Shown here in pieces: positions 1 to 5,249 of a stretch of DNA of 7,793 bases. Origin of the DNA: UBA4615 sp044360485 (GTDB lineage: Bacteria; Pseudomonadota; Gammaproteobacteria; Burkholderiales; Burkholderiaceae_E); NCBI GenBank assembly GCA_044360485.1, contig JBIKKG010000154.1, positions 1 through 7,793 of the forward strand, given 5' to 3'. How positions within the stretch are numbered: position 1 is the stretch's first letter; the number at the start of each line of letters is the position of its first letter. The position numbers were made by a program, and so were the translations under genes. Under the pieces are notes generated by a model. The model saw only the letters and a program-made list of their open reading frames with translations. It had not been told where the DNA came from and ran no database searches.

Positions 1-379
1 GAAGGTGGGCCTGTCAGGAGACTTTGGCGGCAGCTACTTTCTGAATCATCTGGTGGGCTCGGCCATGGCCCGCGAGTTGTATTTCACTGCCAAAGTGCTG
101 CGAGCTGATGAGGCGCAGCGGATCGGCATGGTCAATCGCGTGGCCCCGCGCGATCAGCTTCCCCAGGCGGCTGCGGCCTATGTCAAGGAATTGCTGGCAC
201 TGCCCACCATCGCCGTGGGGTACATGAAGCGCAATCTGAATACCGGACTGCGCGGCACGCTGTCCGATGTGCTGGACAGCGAAGCGATCCACATGATTCG
301 GTCTTTTGAAACTGAAGACCACAAGGGTGCGGCCAAGGCGTTCGTTGAGAAACGTGACCCGGTATTCAGCGGGCGCTGA
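1..379 (+). CDS. Enoyl-CoA hydratase/isomerase family protein, C-terminal part (5' end outside window)
   Basis: This reading frame is open from the first base (codons from position 2) to a TGA at 377-379, so about 125 C-terminal residues of a gene starting upstream are present. The text matches the C-terminal half of crotonase-fold enzymes: a GLSGDFGGSYFL segment where hydratases have the LG-x-x-PG-x-GG-T stretch, then an alanine-rich helix with a GMVNRV turn. The tail contains YMKRNLN, DHKGAAKAF and EKRDPVF, typical of hydratase/isomerase proteins of fatty-acid or aromatic acyl-CoA breakdown. The oxyanion-hole glycines and first catalytic acid lie upstream of the window, so hydratase cannot be told from isomerase. 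The enzyme should be cytoplasmic. It is on the same strand as the lectin gene, but an 86-bp gap with hairpins lies between them, so a shared transcript is uncertain. Family assignment is firm; substrate is unknown. Confidence 0.9.
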   Translation, partial: KVGLSGDFGGSYFLNHLVGSAMARELYFTAKVLRADEAQRIGMVNRVAPRDQLPQAAAAYVKELLALPTIAVGYMKRNLNTGLRGTLSDVLDSEAIHMIRSFETEDHKGAAKAFVEKRDPVFSGR

Positions 380-389
380 GCGCACCCGC
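369..389 (+). other. Hairpin spanning the stop codon of the first gene
   Basis: GCGGG (369-373) plus CGC (374-376) can pair with GCG (380-382) plus CCCGC (385-389), with the TGA stop in the three-base loop and a two-base CA bulge. No T-run follows directly. Together with the second hairpin at 410-441 it may slow or end transcription, but this could be chance pairing in GC-rich DNA. Confidence 0.3.
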
Positions 390-409
390 CAGACGTTCTC
401 ATGCCACTT

Positions 410-441
410 CCGGTCGGGCGGCTGATGGTCGCCCGAGCCGG
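410..441 (+). terminator. Candidate terminator hairpin between the enoyl-CoA hydratase and lectin genes
   Basis: CCGG (410-413) and TCGGGCG (414-420) pair with CGCCCGA (430-436) and CCGG (438-441). This gives an 11-bp stem with one bulged G (437) and a nine-base loop. The following bases, TGTTACTTC, are only moderately T-rich, so this is not a textbook intrinsic terminator. The position, 30 nt after the upstream stop and 25 nt before the lectin start, fits a boundary between transcription units. Confidence 0.4.
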
Positions 442-465
442 TGTTACTTCGGAAAATGATTGAAC

Positions 466-1356
466 ATGACTCCTCGCGCAATTCGCTTCACCGCACGGTG
501 CGCCTTGCCCCTCATGCTGTTTCAAGGCATTGCCCAGGCAGCCATGCATTCGGTGGAAGTCACCTCGACCGGTAACGAAGTCAGCGTCCCGCTTCCGCCG
601 GGCACTCAGGAAGTCGAACTGGAATCACAGCGGGCAGGCAATTGCCGCTTCGGTCGGACCTGGGGCTACGACCTGAGCGCGCGTCAGCTCTGGGTCAATG
701 GCGGGTGCTCGGGCGTTTTCAAGGTGCACGTACGCGATGATGCGGTGCCTGCGACCGCCAGTGCTCCTTCTGATGCGTCCAATGCGGCAGCCGGTCTGGC
801 TGCAATGGCTGCGATTGCCGGTGTGGCCATCCTGGCCAGTCAAGGCAACAAGCATCAGAACAACAACAGCGGCTACTATCCGCCGCCAAACTATCCACCC
901 CAGGGCTATCCACCACCACCGCCGCCCCCGGGTGCCTATCCCGGCGGCTATCCTCAGGGTGGCTGGGCGCCACCGCCGGGTAGCCGGCAGTCGCTGATGC
1001 GTCACGCCAGTGGCGCCTGCATGGATGCGAAAGATTCCGCACGTCCCGGCTCGCCGATCAATATCTATGATTGCCACGGTCGGGCCAACCAGGTCTTTTT
1101 CCGAACACCTGCTGGCGAACTGGTCGTGCAAGGCATGTGCGTGCAACAGGCAGGTGCCATGCAGCCCGGTGACCGACTGTTGGCCGCGCCCTGCAATGGC
1201 AGCCCGATTCAGCGCTGGTCCTTCTATGGCGCGCAGGTGCGCAACATGCAAAGCGGGATGTGCCTGGATGCGCTCAATGGGCAGGCGCGACGGGGTACGG
1301 CGGTGGCGGCCTATCCCTGCAATCCCGGTGTTCAGGGTCAACGGTGGTTCTGGTGA
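466..1356 (+). CDS. Exported protein with DUF3011-like region, Pro/Tyr/Gly linker and C-terminal ricin-B lectin (beta-trefoil) domain
   Basis: Predicted 296 residues. Residues 1-25 look like a Sec signal peptide (basic start, hydrophobic core, cleavage near AQA-A). Residues about 28-92 carry two cysteines (C60, C81) and the signature TWGYD...LWVNGGCSGVF, which resembles DUF3011-type domains. A hydrophobic Ala-rich stretch at 105-125 could be a membrane segment or flexible spacer. Residues 137-172 are a Tyr/Pro/Gly linker with seven prolines in a row (149-155). Residues 174-296 form a ricin-B type trefoil of three repeats. Each repeat has a cysteine pair (C185/C203, C225/C243, C266/C285) and a QxW-like site (QVF 209, QRW 249, QRW 292). 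The family typically binds carbohydrate; no ligand can be named here. ATG 466 is preferred over the in-frame TTG at 460. The ribosome site is weak (GGA about 12 nt upstream). Likely first gene of an operon with the EF-hand and Bug genes. Confidence 0.82.
   Translation: MTPRAIRFTARCALPLMLFQGIAQAAMHSVEVTSTGNEVSVPLPPGTQEVELESQRAGNCRFGRTWGYDLSARQLWVNGGCSGVFKVHVRDDAVPATASAPSDASNAAAGLAAMAAIAGVAILASQGNKHQNNNSGYYPPPNYPPQGYPPPPPPPGAYPGGYPQGGWAPPPGSRQSLMRHASGACMDAKDSARPGSPINIYDCHGRANQVFFRTPAGELVVQGMCVQQAGAMQPGDRLLAAPCNGSPIQRWSFYGAQVRNMQSGMCLDALNGQARRGTAVAAYPCNPGVQGQRWFW
874..981 (+). repeat. Low-complexity Pro/Tyr/Gly coding repeat inside the lectin gene
   Basis: This stretch encodes imperfect repeats of YPP, GYP and PPPG type, including seven consecutive proline codons at 910-930 (CCA, CCG and CCC mixed). 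It separates the N-terminal domain from the lectin domain and probably acts as an extended linker. Runs of proline are known to stall ribosomes and to depend on elongation factor P. The mixed codons argue against simple replication slippage as a recent origin. Confidence 0.7.
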
Positions 1357-1394
1357 TGCGGGTGCAATCATTCCAGCGGTTTGCCCCCCTGTAT

Positions 1395-1403
1395 AAAGAG
1401 GAG
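1395..1403 (+). promoter_or_regulatory. Strong Shine-Dalgarno of the EF-hand gene
   Basis: AAAGAGGAG at 1395-1403 lies six bases before ATG 1410 and is the best ribosome-binding site in the plus-strand block. It decides the start of the EF-hand gene: the same frame stays open upstream to 1260, but that part overlaps the lectin gene and lacks a comparable site. Confidence 0.75.
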
Positions 1404-1409
1404 TCTTGC

Positions 1410-1895
1410 ATGAAGACGTTGCGCCGAATCACCACAGCGATGGGTCTGGTCTGTGCGCTGGGTGGCGCCGCGGCCCAGGCGCAGGGCATTCCGACCCTGT
1501 CGCGTGAAGTCTTTTCAGATGCCGATCTGAACCGCGACGGTGGAGTCAGTCTCGATGAATTTCACAAGGACATCGTGCGCAGTTTTCATGCGCTCGATTT
1601 CGACCGTGACGGTTACATCACGGCGGGCGAACTGGGCTCACTGCCGGATCGGGAGACCGTGCGCCGCATGGAGCGCATGATTCGCCGCGCCGACCAGGAC
1701 GGCGATGGTCGGCTGTCCTTTCGCGAAGTGGTCGAGGTGCGCATGCGGTCCTTTGACGAGGCCGATACTGACCGCAACGATCGGATTTCGCTCGACGAGG
1801 CCCTGGCATTCGACAAGCGGCTCGAGGCGCTGCGGACCGAACGGCGCGAGTCGCGCGCCGCACAGCGCGGTCAGCCGGCTGCGATCAAGCCCTAA
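1410..1895 (+). CDS. Exported EF-hand calcium-binding protein with four EF loops
   Basis: Predicted 161 residues. Residues 1-25 form a signal peptide (MKTLRR, hydrophobic core, AAAQAQ cleavage region), so the protein should act in the periplasm or outside. Four 12-residue EF-hand loops follow: D39-E50, D63-E74, D95-E106 and D119-E130, each ending in the bidentate glutamate. Loops 1-3 keep the central glycine; loop 4 has Asp at that position and may bind calcium more weakly. The loops form two pairs separated by a basic helix (about 80-93), as in calmodulin-like folds. The C-terminus is rich in Arg and Glu, then Ala/Gln/Pro. No catalytic domain is present, so a calcium buffer, sensor or adaptor role is inferred. 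The start is set by a strong Shine-Dalgarno. The gene lies 53 bp after the lectin gene, and its stop is 3 nt before the Bug receptor start, which suggests one operon. Confidence 0.88.
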   Translation: MKTLRRITTAMGLVCALGGAAAQAQGIPTLSREVFSDADLNRDGGVSLDEFHKDIVRSFHALDFDRDGYITAGELGSLPDRETVRRMERMIRRADQDGDGRLSFREVVEVRMRSFDEADTDRNDRISLDEALAFDKRLEALRTERRESRAAQRGQPAAIKP

Positions 1896-1898
1896 TCC

Positions 1899-1919
1899 AT
1901 GATGATGATGATGATGATG
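1899..1919 (+). repeat. (ATG)7 trinucleotide array at the start of the Bug receptor gene
   Basis: Seven perfect ATG units run from 1899 to 1919, three bases after the TAA of the EF-hand gene. In the coding frame they are seven possible start codons (poly-Met). In the next frame they read as TGA stops, giving a stop-start overlap at every unit. No Shine-Dalgarno is visible just upstream, so termination and reinitiation after the EF-hand gene is a likely way to start. Length change in whole units would stay in frame. Confidence 0.9.
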
Positions 1920-2921
1920 AAACCTTCGCTCCCCTCCAATCTTCTGCGTAGCCGGCCGCGTTTGATCGCGGCGTTCGTCACCTCTTGCCTGGCGGCCGCT
2001 GTGCCGACCCTGGCCTTCGCCCAAAGCTACCCAAACAAGGCGATCACCTTTGTCGTGCCGGCTGCGCCGGGCGGCATTCTGGATCAGGCGGCGCGCCTGG
2101 TGGCCAGTGAACTGACGAAGGTCGTGAACCAGCCTGTGGTGGTCGAGAACAAGGCAGGGGCGAGTCAGATTATCGGCGCCCAGGCCGTGGCACGCGCAGA
2201 GCCGGACGGCTACACCTTGTTGATGGGCAGCATCGGGCCGAACGCTGCGCATTACGGGATCTATCCCAAGCTGCCCTATACGCCCAACGATTTCGCCCCG
2301 GTGGTGCATGTGATCTCGATGCCCAATGTCCTGCTGGTCAACCCGGGCGTGCCTGCACAGAACGTCGGTGAGTTGGTCGCGCTGGCCAAGGCCAAACCCG
2401 GCGCGCTGGTGCTGGGCTCGTCTGGCACAGCCACCTCCGGCCATCTGGGCGCCGAACTGTTGAAGTCGCGTGCCGGGATCGACCTCACCCACGTGCCCTA
2501 CAAGGGCTCAACACCTGCACTGACTGATCTCATCGGCGGGCAGGTGCAGGTGATGGTCGACAATCTTGTGACCGCTGCACCCCAGATCAAGGCGGGTCGA
2601 GTGCGTGCTCTGGCAGTGACCAGCCCTCAGCGCGTGCCTGAGTTTCCTGACTTGCCCACGATCGCAGAGTCCGGTTATCCGGGCTTTGATGTCACGGTGT
2701 GGGTGGGGTTCATGGCACCTGGCAAGACCCCGCCTGCGGTGGTGGACACCTTGCATCGCGAGATCTCAAAACTGCTCGCGCAGCCGCACGTGAAGCAAAG
2801 AATCGCCGACATGGGCGGCGTGACCATGCCCATGTCGTCGGCTCAGTTCAGCAGCTTCGTGCGCGCCGAAATCGACAAATGGGGTGCCGTGGCCAAGCAG
2901 GCCAACATCAAGCCTGATTGA
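1899..2921 (+). CDS. Tripartite tricarboxylate transporter (Bug/TctC family) periplasmic solute-binding protein
   Basis: 340 residues from the first ATG, or 334 from the seventh ATG (1917), which directly precedes a conventional export signal: KPSLPSNLLRSRPR, a hydrophobic core and cleavage near AFA-Q at residue 41. The mature part begins SYPNKAITFVVPAAPGGILDQ, the classic Bug N-terminus, with Asp62 in the ligand loop. Further family marks are the VVVENKAGAS segment, EPDGYTLL, the loop near 173-182 (GSSGTATSGH), HVPYKG at 198-203, TPALTDLIGGQVQ and the C-terminal DLPTIAESGYPGFDV block. Length is normal. Bug proteins are Venus-flytrap receptors for small carboxylates, amino acids or amides; some feed a TctA/TctB membrane unit and others may only sense solutes. 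Neither membrane gene is in the window, so this looks like an orphan receptor, common in Burkholderiales. The ligand cannot be named. Expression is probably coupled to the EF-hand gene. Confidence 0.93.
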   Translation: MMMMMMMKPSLPSNLLRSRPRLIAAFVTSCLAAAVPTLAFAQSYPNKAITFVVPAAPGGILDQAARLVASELTKVVNQPVVVENKAGASQIIGAQAVARAEPDGYTLLMGSIGPNAAHYGIYPKLPYTPNDFAPVVHVISMPNVLLVNPGVPAQNVGELVALAKAKPGALVLGSSGTATSGHLGAELLKSRAGIDLTHVPYKGSTPALTDLIGGQVQVMVDNLVTAAPQIKAGRVRALAVTSPQRVPEFPDLPTIAESGYPGFDVTVWVGFMAPGKTPPAVVDTLHREISKLLAQPHVKQRIADMGGVTMPMSSAQFSSFVRAEIDKWGAVAKQANIKPD

Positions 2922-2924
2922 TCA
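2919..2924. other. TGATCA palindrome serving as stop codon for both convergent genes
   Basis: TGA at 2919-2921 ends the Bug receptor gene on the plus strand. TCA at 2922-2924 is the complement of the TGA that ends the serine hydrolase gene on the minus strand. The two coding regions therefore abut with no intergenic base, and any terminator must lie inside the opposing gene. Confidence 0.95.
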
Positions 2925-4373
2925 CCCGCGCATGGCGCCGAGCAGCCCTCGCCACAGGGCGGTGGCATCGGCGCCGCCCGGATCGCGTGCTGCCGGTCTG
3001 ACCGCGGTGTGCACCATGGCCAGACGCCGTACGGGATCGACATAGATCGCCTGACCCCGTACACCGAGCAGCGCAAAGGATCGGTCGTTGGTCGGGAAGA
3101 CCCAGGTCTGATAGCCGTAGCCAAACCACCGGCCGGTGCGCGATGCGCTCACCTGCGCACGCGTCATGTCAGACAGCCAGGCCGACGGCAGGATTTGCCT
3201 GGCCTGCGCGCCGGTCCCGACACGCCCACCCGCAGCGAGCATGGCCGCCAGCCGACCGTAGTCGGGGAGGGTGGCATGAAAGCCCATGTAGCCGGCTTCG
3301 AGGCCGGATCGGTCGGTGAGCCATAAGGCATCGGTTTGTGCACCCAGGGGCCGCCAGACCCGCTCGCTGAAATAGTCGGCCAGGGAGCGGCGCAGGGCGC
3401 CACGCAACGCCAGTGCCAGCACAAAGGTTTCGGCCGAGGCGTAGTACCAGCGCTCACCGGGTGCGGCGATGCGTTCGTTGAACGGACGCACCACATCGGC
3501 ACCACCTGGGCTCTGGCCGCCTGTGACCGCCCGTGACAGTCGGGCTGAATCGTCCTGACCGTCGTAATCCTCGCGGAAACGCACGCCGGAGCTCATGGTC
3601 AGCAGGTGACGCAAGGGCGTGCGGCCGTATTCGGTGCCTGCAAGGCCTGGCGCATAACGCTCGGCCGGATCGTCGATCGAAGCGATCGCCCCGTCCTCAA
3701 GCGCCAGACCGACCATGGCGGCGACAAGCGTCTTGGCCATGGAAAATGAGGTGAAGCGGTGGGCCGGTGTGCGGGCGTACTGGTAGCGTTCGATCAGGAC
3801 TTCGCCGTCACGCAGGACCATCAGGCCGGTGACCGGGTTGCGATCGAAATAGGTCTGCAGTGGCGCTCGCAGTGACTGGCCCGCACCGAGATAGTCGATG
3901 GCAGGCTCGCGCTCGGCGCGGCGCAAGGGGCTGACCTGCGCGCCAGCGCGCGACACGGCCGACGGCAAGAGTTCACCGAGCCTGGAGAATCCGTCCACGC
4001 TGTAGCGCTGCGGCCACCAGTTGGTGCGGGTGGCCTCAGGAAACACACCGCGCGCGTCGGCATACCGCGCGAGCTCCGGCCCGCCGGCGCGCAGACCCAC
4101 GCCCGCCTCAAAGCGAAAGGCGTCGGTCGCTTGCGGGGCCGTGCCGACGGATGCGTCTCGACGGTCTGCGGCGGCTGGCTGCCCGGTCGCCAAGGTTGAA
4201 CCATGCTCGTGCGATGCCGGTGCGCTCGTGCAGCCCGACAGCCAGGCGATCGGGCCGGTGGTGGCGACGGATGCCAGCGACGCTGCCGATGAGCCCCATG
4301 CGCTTCGCAGCAGCCGCCTGCGTGAGGGTCGCGGCTCGGCATGCGGCCCGGCACGCACCGGCGCGGGTTTCAT
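2922..4373 (-). CDS. Tat-type lipoprotein, serine hydrolase of the beta-lactamase class C / 6-aminohexanoate-dimer hydrolase (NylB-like) family
   Basis: Predicted 483 residues. The N-terminus has a twin-arginine motif SRRRLLR (17-23), a long weakly hydrophobic stretch and a lipobox LSGC ending in C48. This suggests folded export by Tat and lipid anchoring to the envelope. Residues about 50-85 are a low-complexity linker. The catalytic domain has the nucleophile motif S211-M-A-K214, a Tyr motif in WYYAS (Y311-A-S) where class C enzymes have YxN, and a GVRGQ segment (437-441) followed by YVDP in place of KTG. This arrangement is typical of esterase/amidase-like members such as NylB, not true beta-lactamases. 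Hydrolysis of an ester or amide outside the cytoplasm is likely; the substrate is unknown. The start overlaps the stop of the upstream crotonase gene by ATGA (4370-4373), indicating translational coupling. The 3' end abuts the Bug receptor gene. Confidence 0.87.
   Translation of the reverse strand: MKPAPVRAGPHAEPRPSRRRLLRSAWGSSAASLASVATTGPIAWLSGCTSAPASHEHGSTLATGQPAAADRRDASVGTAPQATDAFRFEAGVGLRAGGPELARYADARGVFPEATRTNWWPQRYSVDGFSRLGELLPSAVSRAGAQVSPLRRAEREPAIDYLGAGQSLRAPLQTYFDRNPVTGLMVLRDGEVLIERYQYARTPAHRFTSFSMAKTLVAAMVGLALEDGAIASIDDPAERYAPGLAGTEYGRTPLRHLLTMSSGVRFREDYDGQDDSARLSRAVTGGQSPGGADVVRPFNERIAAPGERWYYASAETFVLALALRGALRRSLADYFSERVWRPLGAQTDALWLTDRSGLEAGYMGFHATLPDYGRLAAMLAAGGRVGTGAQARQILPSAWLSDMTRAQVSASRTGRWFGYGYQTWVFPTNDRSFALLGVRGQAIYVDPVRRLAMVHTAVRPAARDPGGADATALWRGLLGAMRG
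2934..2975. terminator. Nested inverted repeat in the 3' end of the hydrolase gene, possible terminator
   Basis: GGCGCCGA (2934-2941) pairs perfectly with TCGGCGCC (2968-2975), and inside it GCCCT (2945-2949) pairs with AGGGC (2956-2960) across a six-base loop. It lies 13 nt beyond the Bug receptor stop, within codons of the opposing hydrolase. This is where a hairpin would be needed to end the plus-strand transcript, but no T-run follows, so function is uncertain. Confidence 0.3.
4370..4373 (-). promoter_or_regulatory. ATGA start/stop overlap between crotonase and serine hydrolase genes
   Basis: Read on the minus strand, bases 4373-4370 are ATGA: ATG begins the hydrolase and TGA ends the crotonase. 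Such four-base overlaps normally reflect translational coupling within one transcript, and this one supports the hydrolase start at 4373. Confidence 0.85.
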
Positions 4374-5143
4374 GTGCGCCGGGTACGCGGCCGTTGGACG
4401 AACGCGCGGATGCCCGCCTTGGATTCGGCAGTGGCCGCCACGTTGCAGAAATTTTCGACGGCCGCGGCCACGCCCTTGCGATAGTCGGAATCGATCTCGC
4501 GCAGGAACATCTCCCGGGCCATCTTGAGCACGCGACGGGGCTTGCCGGTCAGCACCCGAGCCAGGGCACGCGCCTCGGTCATCGCCTGCCCATCTTCCAC
4601 CACCCGGCTCACGAGCCCCAGGGTGTGGGCTTCCTGGGCATCGAATGCGCGTCCGGTAAACAGCAGATCAAAGGCCCGATGCTTGCCGATGATGCGAGGC
4701 AGGTGGGTGAAGTGAATCGCCGGGATCACGCCCACGTCGATCTCGGGGTAGCCGAGGTCGGCGCTGCGCTCTGCCACGATCATGTCGCAGGAGATCGCCA
4801 GGGTCATCCCGCCGCCACGGGCCGTGCCATTGACTGCTGCGATTGAGGGCTTGCCCAGCCGGAACTGCAGGTTGGTGAACCCTGTGTAGAGCCGCTCGAG
4901 CAGTGCGCGGACGTTTTCACTGTCGCCCTCTGAGAAGGCCTTGAGGTCCAGTCCGGCACAAAACCGACCCGGCACGGCACTGCCCAGGATCACGGCATGC
5001 ACGGCATCGTCGGCAGCGGCGCGCTCAAAGCACGCGATGATCTCGTCCAGCAACGGCACCGACATGGCGTTGACTGGCGGGTGATTCATGACGATTTCGG
5101 CAATGCCGTCGTCAACGCGATAAGTGATGAAACGCAGAGTCAT
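4370..5143 (-). CDS. Crotonase-fold enoyl-CoA hydratase/isomerase family protein
   Basis: 257 residues from ATG 5143. A start five codons upstream (5158, 262 residues) is possible, but GAGG lies five bases before 5143 and nothing similar precedes 5158. Numbered from the longer start, the oxyanion-hole segments are FCAGLDL (66-72) and GTARGGGMTLAISCD (111-125), which bind the CoA thioester. The second acid is kept as E139 in GYPEIDVG. The first glutamate of classical hydratases (Glu144 of the rat mitochondrial enzyme, after GGGC) is replaced by T119, and the usual PGAGGTQRL stretch reads PAIHFTHLPRIIG. The fold is clear, but simple enoyl-CoA hydration is doubtful; isomerase, hydrolase or another crotonase reaction is possible. 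It is cytoplasmic, with no signal. It overlaps the serine hydrolase gene by 4 bp and lies about 106 bp after glcB on the same strand, so an operon with glcB is possible. Confidence 0.9.
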   Translation of the reverse strand: MTLRFITYRVDDGIAEIVMNHPPVNAMSVPLLDEIIACFERAAADDAVHAVILGSAVPGRFCAGLDLKAFSEGDSENVRALLERLYTGFTNLQFRLGKPSIAAVNGTARGGGMTLAISCDMIVAERSADLGYPEIDVGVIPAIHFTHLPRIIGKHRAFDLLFTGRAFDAQEAHTLGLVSRVVEDGQAMTEARALARVLTGKPRRVLKMAREMFLREIDSDYRKGVAAAVENFCNVAATAESKAGIRAFVQRPRTRRT

Positions 5144-5217
5144 GCTGGCCTCGGACATCGGACAAATGCGGATGGTCGCATGCCCGTGCCCGATCAGCGT
5201 TTCGTGAACAACATGAC

Positions 5218-5239
5218 GCAGCGCCCGCCAAGGCGCTGC
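5218..5239 (-). terminator. Perfect 8-bp hairpin after glcB, possible weak terminator or attenuator
   Basis: GCAGCGCC (5218-5225) pairs with GGCGCTGC (5232-5239) across a six-base loop, 11 nt beyond the glcB stop. On the minus strand the next bases are GTCATGTTGTT, which are not a true U-run. It may partly end or stabilise the glcB transcript and separate it from the crotonase/hydrolase pair. Confidence 0.4.
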
Positions 5240-5249
5240 ATGATCAGCC

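Noticed and set aside
460..465. TTG start two codons before the lectin ATG
   Set aside because: ATG 466 is a normal start codon giving a good signal peptide, and the TTG gains no better ribosome site.
1392..1397. TATAAA as a -10 promoter box for the EF-hand gene
   Set aside because: Transcription would start inside or just after the Shine-Dalgarno, and no -35 is visible. The bases are better read as the lead-in to the ribosome-binding site.
1260..1409. Upstream extension of the EF-hand frame
   Set aside because: It overlaps the lectin trefoil codons. The strong Shine-Dalgarno and signal peptide both place the start at 1410.
1638..2492. Minus-strand open frame (284 codons) with a poly-His stretch
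   Set aside because: The His run is only the complement of the (ATG)7 array, and the rest is antisense to the EF-hand and Bug genes, both well supported.
4151..4846. Plus-strand open frame across the hydrolase/crotonase junction (231 codons)
   Set aside because: It is antisense to two recognised genes, has no family resemblance, and is Arg/Ala/His-rich as expected of a shadow frame.
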